The notes beneath the pieces are model-generated. The model ran no database searches, was not told the DNA's origin, and was given only the letters and a program-made list of their open reading frames with translations. The translations under genes were made by a program, and so were the position numbers. A stretch of 64,000 bases of DNA from Variovorax paradoxus (GTDB lineage: Bacteria > Pseudomonadota > Gammaproteobacteria > Burkholderiales > Burkholderiaceae_C): NCBI GenBank assembly GCA_016806145.1, contig CP063168.1:62001-126000 (forward strand), read 5' to 3'. Of this stretch, positions 16,808 to 25,833 are shown piece by piece. Numbering within the stretch: the stretch's first letter is position 1; the number at the start of each line of letters is the position of its first letter.

Positions 16808-18016
16808 TCACGGATTGATCGACATGGGACGCGAGGCCGCACCGGGCAGCTCGTCGGCCGGGGTGTCGACGCCCGGTGCGTGGGTCTGCAGCGAGCCCGG
16901 CGCCACGGCGGCATGGGCCGGATCGACCGGCACGCCGCCCTTGCGCTGGAGCGTCTTGCCGTGCTCGGGCGAGGGCCACAGGCCGCGCGGGCGCACCAGC
17001 ATGATGACGATCATGGCCAGCGCGATGAACAGCTGGCGCAGGATGGAAGCGTCGAGGCGCCCGTCGGTCAGCGCCTGCAGCGGGCCGGCGACATAGCGCA
17101 GCACCTCGGGCAGGGCCGCCAGCAGCACGGCACCCAGGATCACGCCGGGCAGGTGGCCGATGCCGCCGAGCACGACCATGGCGACGATCATCACCGACTC
17201 CATGAGGCTGAACGACTCGGGCGAGACGAAGCCCTGGAAGGCCGCGAACATGGAACCCGACACGCCGCCGAAGCTCGCGCCCATGCCGAAGGCCAGCAGC
17301 TTCATGTTGCGGGTGTTGATGCCCATCGCCTTGGCGGCGATCTCGTCCTCGCGGATCGCCATCCAGGCGCGGCCGATGCGCGAGACCTGCAGGCGGTGCG
17401 AGATCACGATGGTGACCACCACCAGTGCGAGGAACAGGTAGTAGTACAGCGTGACCGAGGAGATGGTGAAGCCGTCGAACTTCCAGGCCTTGCCCAGGTC
17501 CAGGCCCCAGAACTTGATCGAGTCGATCGAGGTGATGCCCTTGGGACCGTTCGTGATGTTGATCGGCTGGTCGAGGTTGTTCAGGAACACGCGGATGATT
17601 TCACCGAAGCCCAGCGTGACGATCGCGAGGTAGTCGCCGCGCAGCTTCAGCGTGGGCGCCCCCAGCAGCACGCCGAGCAGCGCCGCGAACACGAAGGCCA
17701 GCGGTATCACGATCAGCAGCGAGGTGTGCAGGCCGTTCGGGAAGGTGGCCTTGAACCACTCGAAGGTCTCCGACAGGTGGCCCGAGCCCATGAGGGCGTA
17801 GAGGTAGGCGCCGACCGCGAAGAAGGCGACGTAGCCCAGGTCGAGCAGGCCGGCGTAGCCGACCACGATGTTCAGGCCCAGTGCGAGCAGCACGTAGAGC
17901 AGTGCGATGTCGGCGATGCGCACCCAGGCGTTGCCCTGGCTTTGCAGCAGCAGCGGCAGCGCGAGCACGGCGATGACGCCGACCAGGTAGAGCGCGAGGT
18001 TCTTGCTGTTCTTCAT
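16808..18016 (-). CDS. livM: LIV-type ABC transporter permease LivM
   Basis: About 402 residues from the ATG at 18016 (MKNSKNLALYLVG). It has multiple hydrophobic helices and LivM landmarks: GYAGLLDLGYVAFFAVGAYL, LRGDYLAIVTLGFGEIIR and AFQGFVSPESFSL. The C-terminal extension of about 50 residues after RPRGLWPS is polar and longer than usual. It sits 14 bases downstream of livH. A long open frame extends further upstream through livH but has no family similarity there. Confidence 0.92.
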   Translation of the reverse strand: MKNSKNLALYLVGVIAVLALPLLLQSQGNAWVRIADIALLYVLLALGLNIVVGYAGLLDLGYVAFFAVGAYLYALMGSGHLSETFEWFKATFPNGLHTSLLIVIPLAFVFAALLGVLLGAPTLKLRGDYLAIVTLGFGEIIRVFLNNLDQPINITNGPKGITSIDSIKFWGLDLGKAWKFDGFTISSVTLYYYLFLALVVVTIVISHRLQVSRIGRAWMAIREDEIAAKAMGINTRNMKLLAFGMGASFGGVSGSMFAAFQGFVSPESFSLMESVMIVAMVVLGGIGHLPGVILGAVLLAALPEVLRYVAGPLQALTDGRLDASILRQLFIALAMIVIMLVRPRGLWPSPEHGKTLQRKGGVPVDPAHAAVAPGSLQTHAPGVDTPADELPGAASRPMSINP

Positions 18017-18030
18017 GATGGCAAGCTCCT

Positions 18031-18960
18031 TCAGGCGCGATCGGCCACGCGTTCGCCGAGCAGGCCGGCCGGGCGCAGCGTGAGCATCACGATCAGCACG
18101 ATGAACGCGAAGATGTCGCTGTAGTTGCTGCCGAGCACGCCACCGGTGAGGGTGCCGATGTAGCCCGAGCCGATGGCTTCGATGAGCCCCAGCAGCAGGC
18201 CGCCGACGACCGCGCCCGCGAGGTTGCCGATGCCGCCGAACACGGCCGCGGTGAAGGCCTTGAGGCCGGGCAAAAAGCCCATGGCGTGCTGCGCGATGCC
18301 GTAGTTGGAGGCGTACATGACGCCCGCGATGGCCGCGAGCACGGCACCGATGATGAAGGTGGCCGAGATGACCATGTCGGGGCGGATGCCCATCAGCGCG
18401 GCCACGCGCGGGTTCTCGGCGGTGGCGCGCATCGCGCGGCCGAGCTTCGTGTAATTGACCAGCCACATGAGGATGGCCAGCGAGACCGCGGTGACGCCGA
18501 GGATCATCACCTGCGTCGGCGAGATGACGGCGCCGGCGATGTGGATGGGGTCCGAGGGCAGCAGGGTCGGGTAGGCCTTGTTGGTGGGCTTCCAGATGAT
18601 CATCGCCAGCGTCTGCAGCAGGATCGACATGCCGATGGCGGTGATCAGCGGTGCGAGCTTGGGCGAGTTGCGCAGCGGCCGGTAGGCGACCTTCTCGATC
18701 ACGAAGTTCAGCGTGGCGGCGACGACGCACGCGATGACCAGCGCGATGATCAATATCAGCCAGCCCGGCGTGCCGGGCATCGACGACTGCATGAGCCCGA
18801 TGATGGACCAGCTCGTGAGCGCCCCCACCATGAGCACTTCACCGTGCGCGAAATTGATCAGATTGATGATGCCGTACACCATGGTGTAGCCCAAGGCTAT
18901 CAAGGCGTACATGCTGCCGAGAACCAGACCGTTGATGATCTGCTGTAAAAAATGATCCAT
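18031..18960 (-). CDS. livH: LIV-type ABC transporter permease LivH
   Basis: Starting at the ATG at 18960 (MDHFLQQIINGLVLGSMYAL) this gives 309 residues, typical of LivH. GYTMVYGIINLINFAHGEV and the C-terminal FGGIGNLAGAVVGGLLLG loop are diagnostic. It heads the livHMGF operon. No binding protein (LivJ/K) is encoded here; one would have to come from elsewhere, or the partner could be the LIV-type binding protein at 34829, though that one has its own transporter. Confidence 0.92.
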   Translation of the reverse strand: MDHFLQQIINGLVLGSMYALIALGYTMVYGIINLINFAHGEVLMVGALTSWSIIGLMQSSMPGTPGWLILIIALVIACVVAATLNFVIEKVAYRPLRNSPKLAPLITAIGMSILLQTLAMIIWKPTNKAYPTLLPSDPIHIAGAVISPTQVMILGVTAVSLAILMWLVNYTKLGRAMRATAENPRVAALMGIRPDMVISATFIIGAVLAAIAGVMYASNYGIAQHAMGFLPGLKAFTAAVFGGIGNLAGAVVGGLLLGLIEAIGSGYIGTLTGGVLGSNYSDIFAFIVLIVMLTLRPAGLLGERVADRA

Positions 18961-19064
18961 ATGTCTCCGACACATTTAGAGTGGGCTATTCCTGATGGCG
19001 CCCATTGCTGAGGAATCTTCTCTCCTTGCGCTCCGGGGAATGCTCCTCCACTGCGATGCGTTGA

Positions 19065-20009
19065 CTACCCTGCCACGGAAGACGGAGCGACATTTGCGCC
19101 GCAAATGATCAGGCAGACATGCGCGCCAGGTGTCAGCCCCAGTCGGCCGCTTCGCACAGCTGCCAGTGGTACTGCTGCAGCGGGCTCCACCACCATTCGT
19201 AGCTCCTCCCACAGTGAACGTTGTGCGTCGAGGATCGCGGCCTCTGAAACGAGCAAACTTGTTGCGGCACTTTCGCTCACCACGCGATAGGGCTCGAGGC
19301 CTAGTTCCCGACACCCAAGCGCATCGGCCGCTATGCCGCCCGTGGATACCGTTACAGGGCGTCCTGCAGCCATAGCCGCATTGAAAGTCGCACACAACTC
19401 TGGTTCTGCTCCCACAACTGCCGTATCGCGCCCGAACCAGCCGGAAATACCACCCAGAAGCCCGCCACCGCCGACTGCCAGGACCACAGCGTCAGGTACG
19501 CCAATTTGTTCCTCGATTTCCTTGGCAATAGTTCCCTGCCCAGCCAAAGTCTGCACGTGGTCAAAGGCGTGTATTGACATCGCGCCAGTCTGTTCGCGCC
19601 GACGCTCCGACGCCTGCAACGCCTCGACAAATACATCTCCTTCCTCGATCACCCTGGCGCCGTACGAAAGCAATCGGTCTCGTTTGAACTGCGACGTCAC
19701 CTTAGGCACGAATACTTCGCACGGAACTCGCAATGTCCGCGCGGCGTATGCAAGTGCAGCGCCGTGATTTCCCCCGGAGGCACATATCAATCCAGCTGGG
19801 GGGATTTCAGCCCCACTGAGTCTATTGAATACTCCTCGTGGCTTGAAGGATCCGGTGTACTGCAAATGCTCCAGCTTCAAGGTCAAACGATAGGGAGAGC
19901 CCAAGAAGCCGAGTGGTAGGTCAATGCATGGCGTGCAGAGGATAAATTTCTCGATCTGCGAATGCGCTTCGCTGATCCTCTTTTTCCATCCGATCGAGAG
20001 GGCGCTCAT
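19065..20009 (-). CDS. PLP-dependent threonine/serine dehydratase-like protein
   Basis: This 314-residue fold-type II PLP enzyme has the Schiff-base lysine K56 in TGSFKPRG, the SGGNHG phosphate-side loop (SGGNHGAALAYAA) and the glycine-rich AVGGGGLLGG that binds the cofactor phosphate. The length fits catabolic threonine/serine dehydratases or serine racemases without a regulatory domain. Its ATG overlaps the nitrilase stop by four bases, so the two are translated together. Deamination of a hydroxy-amino acid is likely; the substrate is not certain. Confidence 0.85.
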   Translation of the reverse strand: MSALSIGWKKRISEAHSQIEKFILCTPCIDLPLGFLGSPYRLTLKLEHLQYTGSFKPRGVFNRLSGAEIPPAGLICASGGNHGAALAYAARTLRVPCEVFVPKVTSQFKRDRLLSYGARVIEEGDVFVEALQASERRREQTGAMSIHAFDHVQTLAGQGTIAKEIEEQIGVPDAVVLAVGGGGLLGGISGWFGRDTAVVGAEPELCATFNAAMAAGRPVTVSTGGIAADALGCRELGLEPYRVVSESAATSLLVSEAAILDAQRSLWEELRMVVEPAAAVPLAAVRSGRLGLTPGAHVCLIICGANVAPSSVAG

Positions 20010-20950
20010 GCGAAAGGCCCTCGATTGGTAGTGACGACTTCCTGCGCGCGTTCATTGACAAAGAGCTGAAACACGTCCGGTCGCGCGTAGTGACCCGTGA
20101 CATCAAGGTCGTACTTTCCCCGAACGGTATCGTTGAGGTCGATGTTCGCAAGAAGTACGGTTTCATCCTCGAAATTTGGACCTGCAAGGAAATTTCCAAA
20201 CGGGTCAACGATGCAACTTCCCCCTCGGCTCAACGGCTGGGCAGGATCCGCCGATGCGGCGTTCAGGTAGCCTTCGGGATAGTCGGTTGCGGTTGCATAC
20301 TGATTTGCACTAAATACGAAGCAGCGACCTTCGATGGCGATGTGCTGCATGGACGCCGGCCATGAATCGCGTCCGTCTAGAGTCGGGGCGCAATAGAGTT
20401 CGATCCCCTTCGAGTACATCGCCGTACGCAGTAAGGGCATGTAGTTCTCCCAACAAATCACAGCCCCTAGCTTGCCAATGGGTGTGGGATAGACAGGCAT
20501 CGTAGAACCGTCCCCGAACCCCCAGATTGTCCGCTCGCTGCCGGTGGGCATCAGTTTTCTGTGCTTTCCAAGGAAAATCCCTTGATTGTCGAAAGAGACG
20601 ACTGTGCAGTACAGCGTCCCGCCGGATCTTTCGATGACGCCTGTAACTAGAAAGATGCCCAAATCGCGTGCCAGTGCTGCCAGTTCCTCGACGTACGGAC
20701 CGGGAACGTCAATGGCATTTTGGTGATAGCGAAGGAACTCGTCTCTTCCCGCTTGGGTTCTTCCTCCCACGTAGGCGCCGAAGGTGCTTCCTTTCGGGTA
20801 GGTACCAAGCATCGCCTCAGGGAAGACCACAAGGGTGGCGCCCTTGCTCTTGGCATGCTCCGCCTGGCTCCTCATCCGGCGCATCGTTTTTTCATTGTCG
20901 AACGCTATCGCTGCCGATTGGACAACGGCGGCTTGAAACTGTTTGAGCAT
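20006..20950 (-). CDS. Nitrilase / carbon-nitrogen hydrolase
   Basis: The 314-residue protein has the nitrilase catalytic triad: E45 in VVFPEAML, K132 in GKHRKLMPTGSER and C166 in ICWENYMPL. The MPTGSER loop and CWENY are characteristic of true nitrilases (nitrile to acid plus ammonia) rather than amidases. It is first in a two-gene unit with the PLP dehydratase and is divergent from an IclR regulator, 51 bases away. A nitrile-derived growth substrate is inferred from this context. Confidence 0.88.
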   Translation of the reverse strand: MLKQFQAAVVQSAAIAFDNEKTMRRMRSQAEHAKSKGATLVVFPEAMLGTYPKGSTFGAYVGGRTQAGRDEFLRYHQNAIDVPGPYVEELAALARDLGIFLVTGVIERSGGTLYCTVVSFDNQGIFLGKHRKLMPTGSERTIWGFGDGSTMPVYPTPIGKLGAVICWENYMPLLRTAMYSKGIELYCAPTLDGRDSWPASMQHIAIEGRCFVFSANQYATATDYPEGYLNAASADPAQPLSRGGSCIVDPFGNFLAGPNFEDETVLLANIDLNDTVRGKYDLDVTGHYARPDVFQLFVNERAQEVVTTNRGPFA

Positions 20951-20990
20951 GGTATCTATATTGAACTTGTGGTATCATTGTTGGACTTGA
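20951..20990. repeat. Two 20-bp direct repeats in the nitrilase-IclR promoter region
   Basis: Two exactly adjacent 20-bp units start with GGTATC and share TTG-n-ACTTG: GGTATCTATATTGAACTTGT and GGTATCATTGTTGGACTTGA. They fill nearly the whole 51-base gap between the divergent nitrilase (20950) and iclR (21002) genes. Tandem operators spaced two helical turns apart would suit cooperative binding by the IclR dimer or tetramer. Confidence 0.7.
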
Positions 20991-21001
20991 GGAGCGCGAT
21001 T

Positions 21002-21757
21002 ATGCCTAATGAAACCGAAACAGCAATGGGGGAAGATGGCAAGGTGTTGGTGCACACCGTCAGTCAGGCGGTTCGCATGCTCGAGGCGTTCAGCGCCCAG
21101 CCGGTGCAAGGCCTCAATGAACTGAGCAGAAGTGTCGGGATCCCGAGGGCCAGTGCCTTGCGCATTCTGCGCACGTTGATTGCCCATGGAATCGTTGGTA
21201 GGGCCGAGACGAAGTACCGTCTCACGAGACGCCTTATGGAGCTCGGTGCGGCCGCAGGGTCGCCGCAGGGGATGCAAATAGCGATGGCTGGTGCACTTCA
21301 AGAGCTTGTCACGAAAACCGGCGAAACGACGCACTTCGCAGAACTTGAAGGTACCAAGGTTGTGTATGTTGCAAAGCTGGATTCACCGCATCCGATCCGG
21401 ATGAACAGCTACGTAGGCTGGCGTGGCCCGGCGCACGCCACAGCCGTAGGAAAGGTGATGCTGGCCCTCAAGTCGAGAGAAGAGGTGCGCAACCTTCTAC
21501 CTTCCAAGCTCGAGCAGTTCACGTCCAAGACCATTGTTTCGAGAGCGAAACTGCTAGATGAATTGGCCGTAGTTGCGCACCAGGGTTTTGCGGTGGATGA
21601 TGAAGAGCTAGTTGCTGGTCTGAGGTGCATCGCGGTCGTATCGCCTCAAACGATCGGGGCCATCTCGGTGTCGGGCCCCGTCACACGCATGAGTGATAGC
21701 CGCACTGCTGATATCTTGCAGCTGCTACGGAGCTTTCTCCAAGACTGGCAGCCCTGA
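21002..21757 (+). CDS. IclR-family transcriptional regulator
   Basis: The ATG at 21002 (MPNETETAMGE) gives 251 residues. An N-terminal winged helix (LNELSRSVGIPRASALRILRTL, about 35-56) is followed by the IclR effector domain with GPAHATAVGKVMLA and GFAVDDEELVAGLRCIAV. It lies divergent to the nitrilase/dehydratase unit and presumably controls it from the tandem repeats between them. An open frame extends far upstream but overlaps the nitrilase and is not family-like. Confidence 0.9.
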   Translation: MPNETETAMGEDGKVLVHTVSQAVRMLEAFSAQPVQGLNELSRSVGIPRASALRILRTLIAHGIVGRAETKYRLTRRLMELGAAAGSPQGMQIAMAGALQELVTKTGETTHFAELEGTKVVYVAKLDSPHPIRMNSYVGWRGPAHATAVGKVMLALKSREEVRNLLPSKLEQFTSKTIVSRAKLLDELAVVAHQGFAVDDEELVAGLRCIAVVSPQTIGAISVSGPVTRMSDSRTADILQLLRSFLQDWQP

Positions 21758-21871
21758 AGGCTCTGTGAGGCGTTCCTGCGTGTCCAGGTATGGACGCCGA
21801 GGTTGTTTCCTGCGCTGAAAATAGTGAATGTGCTCAGCAGTACGCGGCATTTCTTACGTGGAGGACACGCG

Positions 21872-22624
21872 AGAAGCGGAACATCGTGCCGGCCGAGTTC
21901 TTCGTGCACCCCCACGTCTACGGCAAGTGGGCCTGCCGCTGCTGCCAACGCTTGGCGCAGGAAGCTGTCGAGCCGCAGGTCATCGACGGTGGCATACCCG
22001 CCGCAGGCGCTGGTAGCGCACACCCTGCTCAGCCGCTTCGTGGATCACCTGCTTTGCTACCGCCAAGAGGTCAACAACGTGCGTTCGGGCCTGCACACCC
22101 CGCGCTCGACGCTGGTAGCGTGGTCCGGCCCGGGTGGGTGCGGCACTGGAGCCGCTCCGCGACGCGCACAAGCGCTTCGTGTTCTCCGCCCGTGTGCTGC
22201 ATGCCGACGAGACGCCAGCGGCTCTGCTCGACCCGGGTCGGGGCAAGACCAGAAGGCCTACGTTTGGGCCTACGCTCGGGGAGCCCTCGAGCGGGTGCCG
22301 GGCGTGATCTATGATTTCTGCCTGGAGCGCACGCGGAGTCCCCGATCGCGTTCCTTGTAAGGCGCAGGGCGGCCAGCATGAACGAAGTTGGCGCGGTACG
22401 TTGGTGCGCGACAAGACAAGGCCCTCGACAGGGGAATGAGCGCCGGGCCGGGACGCAGCGCTCGCCGGCAAGCGAGCCGCGATCGTTGTGAGTTCGATCT
22501 AGTCAGCAAAGCTTCAAGGGCATGATCCTTGGGCTTACCTCAACGATGTCCTGACCAGGCTGCCAGCGCCATCGAACAGCCGCATTGACGATCTGCTTCC
22601 ACACAACTGTTATCCGGTTTGCTG
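21872..22624 (+). pseudogene. Decayed IS66 TnpC fragment
   Basis: Pieces of an IS66 TnpC transposase appear in several frames: IVPAEFFVHPHVYGKWACRCC from about 21883, VDHLLCYRQEVNNVRSGLHT around 22041, CCMPTRRQ (the HADETP region out of frame) near 22196, and the C-terminal end SRIDDLLPHN before 22624. Frameshifts and an internal deletion rule out function. It is on the opposite strand to the complete IS66 element that starts 38 bases later, so it is an older, independent insertion. Confidence 0.85.
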
Positions 22625-22653
22625 AGCACGCCGGCTTCGGGCGCATACTGTCC

Positions 22654-22661
22654 GGCTATTC
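22654..22661. repeat. 8-bp target-site duplication (left) GGCTATTC
   Basis: GGCTATTC immediately abuts the left inverted repeat of the IS66 element and recurs at 25860-25867 abutting the outer right end. Eight bases is the usual IS66-family target duplication. Confidence 0.9.
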
Positions 22662-22687
22662 GTGAGCGTCCAGTCATCCCATCTTGA
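22662..22687. repeat. Left inverted repeat of IS66 element
   Basis: This 26-bp terminal repeat begins GTGAGCGTCCAGTC and is perfectly complementary to 25753-25778 and 25834-25859. GTRAGCG is a usual IS66 terminus. Confidence 0.92.
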
Positions 22688-22702
22688 CCGGCCGCACGCG
22701 TG

Positions 22703-23206
22703 TCACTTGGACTGTAGCTGCGCTCCGACGTAGGCAACGCACTGCACGAGATTGAGGCAGGCCAGCAGCAGGTATTTCTCGGCGTCGGTTCTCACGGCCA
22801 GCAGGTCGTGCTCGCTGAGGTAGCCGTACACGAACGCCAGCAGGTAGCGCTCGGGGTGTTCGACGCAGGACTTCGTGATCATCTGCTCGACGAGGTCTGG
22901 CGGCACGCCCTCGGTGAACCTCATCGTCGCAGTCAGCCGCTGCAAACAGGTTTCCTGGACGTCTTCAGAGATTGTCGGCAAGGCGTGCCCGCAGTGCTTC
23001 ATGGCCTGGAAGGCGACCAGCAGAACATAGATCGGGACCTCAAGCTGCAGCATGTCGACTCCGTAGCGAGGCAACACGAGGATGGAGGCCAGCAGGTTCG
23101 GTTGCTGGACGTAGATTTCGTCAGCCAGCTCAACCCTCTGCTGCGCGCTCATGCGGTCGACGTCGATGTTCGCCCGAACCATCACAGCCTGTGTGAGCAA
23201 GGTCAT
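22703..23206 (-). CDS. Fourth ORF of the IS66 element, unknown function
   Basis: This 167-residue protein starts at 23206 (MTLLTQAVMVRANID); its ATG overlaps the tnpC stop by four bases (ATGA). It is alpha-helical in character, with no catalytic motif I recognise. A clear homologue occupies the same position in the second IS66 element (48879-49379), sharing TQAVMV, QQPNLLAS, HPERYLLAFVYGYL and RTDAEKYLLLA. The coupling to tnpC and conservation between two divergent elements argue for a transposition-related role rather than a random passenger. Confidence 0.8.
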   Translation of the reverse strand: MTLLTQAVMVRANIDVDRMSAQQRVELADEIYVQQPNLLASILVLPRYGVDMLQLEVPIYVLLVAFQAMKHCGHALPTISEDVQETCLQRLTATMRFTEGVPPDLVEQMITKSCVEHPERYLLAFVYGYLSEHDLLAVRTDAEKYLLLACLNLVQCVAYVGAQLQSK

Positions 23207-24930
23207 GGTGCCGCGCTGGATTCTGGCTGCCATCGGTGTGGCAGCAGTTCCTCGATCCGACTGCTGCGCTGCGTCGGCAGGCGCTGCAGCACGTCGCGCA
23301 GGTAGGCCCAGGGATCGCGCCCGTTCATGCGCGCCGACTGCACCAGGCTCATCACGATGGCCGCGCGCTGGCCAGCCAGTTCGCTGCCCACGAACATCCA
23401 TGCCTTGCGTCCCATCGCCCACGGCTTGATTTGGCGCTCCAGGTGGTTGTTGTCGATGGCGACCGCGCCGTCGTCCAAGTGCCGCGTCAGCGCGGCCCAA
23501 TGCCCCAGCGCGTAGTCGATGGCCTTGGCCGTCGGGCCGCCGTCGGCTACCAGCCGGCGCTCCAGTTGTAGCCAGTGTTTGAGCTCTTCCCACAGCGGCT
23601 TGGCAAGCCGCTGGCGCTGCGCCCGGCGCTCGTCATCGCTGAGCTCTTTGAGCTGTGCCTCGACCCCGTAGATGCGCGCGAAGCGACGCACCGCCTCCAG
23701 GCCCACCACGCTGGTGCCGTCGTGCGTCAGCTCTTCGAAGTTGCGGCGCGCGTGCGCGGCGCAGGCTGCGCCCAAGCGGTCCGGATACAGCCGCGGATCG
23801 ACCACAGTCTCGTAGGCGCTGTAGCGGTCGGTCAGCAACGTGCCCGACCATCGCTTGCCGTATCGATCCTGGCCTCCCAGGAATTCCAACGGGTACTGCG
23901 CTCCGCGTCCCGGGCAGAACTGGTAGATCACACCAGGCACCTTGTCGTGCCAGCTTCTGGCGTAGGCCCAGATGTAGGCTCGGCGCGTCTTGCCCGCACC
24001 CGGGTCCAGCAGGGCCACTGGGGTCTCATCGGCGTGCAGCACTGCACAGCTGAGGATGAAGCGCCTGTGCGCCTCGTGCAGCGGCTCCAGCGCCGCACCG
24101 GCCTGGCCGGTGATGGATGCCAGCGTGGAGCGCGGTGTGTGCACGCCGCTGCGGGCGTTGATGGTCGCTTGCCGGTAGTAGGGCATGTGGTCCACGAAGC
24201 GACTGATCAGCGTGTGTGCGACGAAGCCACTGGCAGCGATACCGCCTTCGATGACCTCTGCCACGCTGGGCGCCTGGCGCAGCACCTGGCAGCAGCGGCA
24301 GGCCCACTTGCCGTAGATGTGGCGATGTACGAAGAACTCGGCAGGCACGATGTCCAGGCGCTCGCTGACCTCCTGGCCGATGCGCGTCATTGGGCGCCCG
24401 CAGCCGGGCTCCAGGCAGTCGGTGCGCTCGGGCTCATGGTGGTGTTCCACACGGCGCAAGTGATCGGGGAACGGGTTGCGGCGCGGCCGGCGCGGGGGCG
24501 CCTTGGTCGCCGTGTCCGAGGCAGCTGCGCCGGCTGCGGCCGTGGCGGCTTCACGCCGCAGCCGCTCGAGCTGCTCACGCAGGCCCGCCTCGTCCTCGGC
24601 CAGCGTCTCCTCGAACAGGCGGCGCTGCTCGGCATTCATGGCCTCGGACTTGGCGCCGAACTTCCAGCGCTTGAGCCTGGCCAGCTCGAAGGTGATCTTC
24701 TCGATCTTGGCCTCGCGCAGCGCGATCTCACGGTCCTTGCGCTGTAGCAGCGCGTCGCGCTCGGCAAGCTGCTTGTCCTGGTCTTGCAGGCGCTGGCGTA
24801 GCTGGGCAATCAGCGCGGCTGTCTCTGCGGACAGCTCGGATGGAATCGCAGAAGGAAGAGCGCGCGCGCCAAGCATGCTGTGCATGGTGCCAGAGCGTGC
24901 CGATGGAGCCATCGGCACATGCACTGTCAA
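23203..24930 (-). CDS. tnpC: IS66 transposase TnpC
   Basis: The frame encodes up to 575 residues; an internal ATG fifteen codons in (24885, MHSMLGARALPS) may be the real start. A coiled-coil leader (LIAQLRQRLQDQDKQLAERD) precedes the family motif RLKRWKFGAKSEAM, a Cys-rich zinc-finger-like stretch (CLEPGCGRPM and WACRCCQ), and the DDE core with HADETPVALLD and DRYSAYE. The C-terminus IDNNHLERQIKPWAMGRK is also diagnostic. It looks intact and is coupled to the fourth ORF. Confidence 0.93.
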   Translation of the reverse strand: MTVHVPMAPSARSGTMHSMLGARALPSAIPSELSAETAALIAQLRQRLQDQDKQLAERDALLQRKDREIALREAKIEKITFELARLKRWKFGAKSEAMNAEQRRLFEETLAEDEAGLREQLERLRREAATAAAGAAASDTATKAPPRRPRRNPFPDHLRRVEHHHEPERTDCLEPGCGRPMTRIGQEVSERLDIVPAEFFVHRHIYGKWACRCCQVLRQAPSVAEVIEGGIAASGFVAHTLISRFVDHMPYYRQATINARSGVHTPRSTLASITGQAGAALEPLHEAHRRFILSCAVLHADETPVALLDPGAGKTRRAYIWAYARSWHDKVPGVIYQFCPGRGAQYPLEFLGGQDRYGKRWSGTLLTDRYSAYETVVDPRLYPDRLGAACAAHARRNFEELTHDGTSVVGLEAVRRFARIYGVEAQLKELSDDERRAQRQRLAKPLWEELKHWLQLERRLVADGGPTAKAIDYALGHWAALTRHLDDGAVAIDNNHLERQIKPWAMGRKAWMFVGSELAGQRAAIVMSLVQSARMNGRDPWAYLRDVLQRLPTQRSSRIEELLPHRWQPESSAAP

Positions 24931-24960
24931 CGCGGGGCACGCGGCCTGGGCGTTAAGCCC

Positions 24961-25299
24961 TCAGGCCCGCGTGATGGCGCTCAGTTCGGGCAGACGCTGC
25001 CACGGCAGGCCCAGGACCAAGGCATCGAACTGCGCAGGTGTGAGCGACAGCAAGGGCGCTGCGTCGCTCGTGCCCGGCCAGACGAAGCGCCCCGCGTTGA
25101 GCCGGCGCGCCGCGCACCACACGCCGAAGCCGTCGTGCACCAGCAGCTTGACGCGCGTGCCGCGGGCGTTCGCGAACAGATAGCCATGGTGCGCCTGCGC
25201 TGCGCCGAAGACTTGCACGACGCGCGCCAACAGGCGCTCGGCGCCAGCGCGCATATCGATGGGTTCGGCCGCCAGCCACATCGCGTCGATGCGGATCAT
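24961..25299 (-). CDS. tnpB: IS66 Orf2 protein TnpB
   Basis: It starts at the ATG at 25299 (MIRIDAMWLAAEPIDMRAG), overlapping the tnpA stop by four bases. At 112 residues it has the TnpB landmarks: GAAQAHHGYLFANARGTRVK, LVHDGFGVWC and ARRLNAGRFVWPG. IS66 elements need TnpB for transposition, but its biochemical role is not settled. It lies 31 bases before tnpC. Confidence 0.93.
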   Translation of the reverse strand: MIRIDAMWLAAEPIDMRAGAERLLARVVQVFGAAQAHHGYLFANARGTRVKLLVHDGFGVWCAARRLNAGRFVWPGTSDAAPLLSLTPAQFDALVLGLPWQRLPELSAITRA

Positions 25300-25700
25300 C
25301 GAAGCAACTCGCGCATCCAGGCCGCGCACTCGCTGGCCGCGCCGCCCGGCCAGGTCACCGTGACCGTCGTCGGTCCACGTCGCAGTTCGATGCGAATGTC
25401 TGGGGCCTGCGCAGATGGCGTCGGTGCCGACGTCGGTAAGCTAACCGGGACGAAGACGGTCTTGGGCTCTTGCGCCTTGGCTCCATCATCGACCTGCGCG
25501 CGCACGGCGTCGCTCGCTGGCTTCATCTCCGCCTCGTGCACCCATCGCCGGAGCAGATTGGCGTTGATGCCATGGGCCATCGCCACTGCGGCCATCGACA
25601 TGCCAGGCTGCATGCAGGCAGCCACCGCATCCGCCTTGAACTCTTCGCTGTGGCGGCGCCGACGGCGGCCCCCCTCAAAAGCTGCAGGCATAGTGTTCAC
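25296..25700 (-). CDS. tnpA: IS66 Orf1 protein TnpA
   Basis: This 134-residue protein has a basic N-terminal helix-turn-helix of the HTH_8/TnpA type (RRHSEEFKADAVAACMQPG, then AHGINANLLRRWV) and a C-terminal PDIRIELRRGPTTVTVTWP strand. The frame opens with GTG at 25700, and an ATG three codons in is an alternative. The GTG lies right at the edge of the 81-bp tandem duplication, so the duplicated block contains the region between tnpA and the terminus. Confidence 0.9.
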   Translation of the reverse strand: MNTMPAAFEGGRRRRRHSEEFKADAVAACMQPGMSMAAVAMAHGINANLLRRWVHEAEMKPASDAVRAQVDDGAKAQEPKTVFVPVSLPTSAPTPSAQAPDIRIELRRGPTTVTVTWPGGAASECAAWMRELLR

Positions 25701-25752
25701 GAATCCACCTAGAGTTAAGTGGATTCGAGACTCCTATACCTCTTTCCGAAAC

Positions 25753-25778
25753 TCAAGATGGGATGACTGGACGCTCAC
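25753..25778. repeat. Inner right inverted repeat of IS66 element
   Basis: TCAAGATGGGATGACTGGAC and the following GCTCAC are the exact complement of 22662-22687. No target duplication adjoins this inner copy. Confidence 0.92.
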
Positions 25779-25833
25779 CACGAATCCACCTAGAGTTAAG
25801 TGGATTCGAGACTCCTATACCTCTTTCCGAAAC

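Noticed and set aside
21872..22624. Old IS66 fragment as part of the complete element
   Set aside because: It lies outside the terminal repeat and target duplication, and is on the opposite strand.
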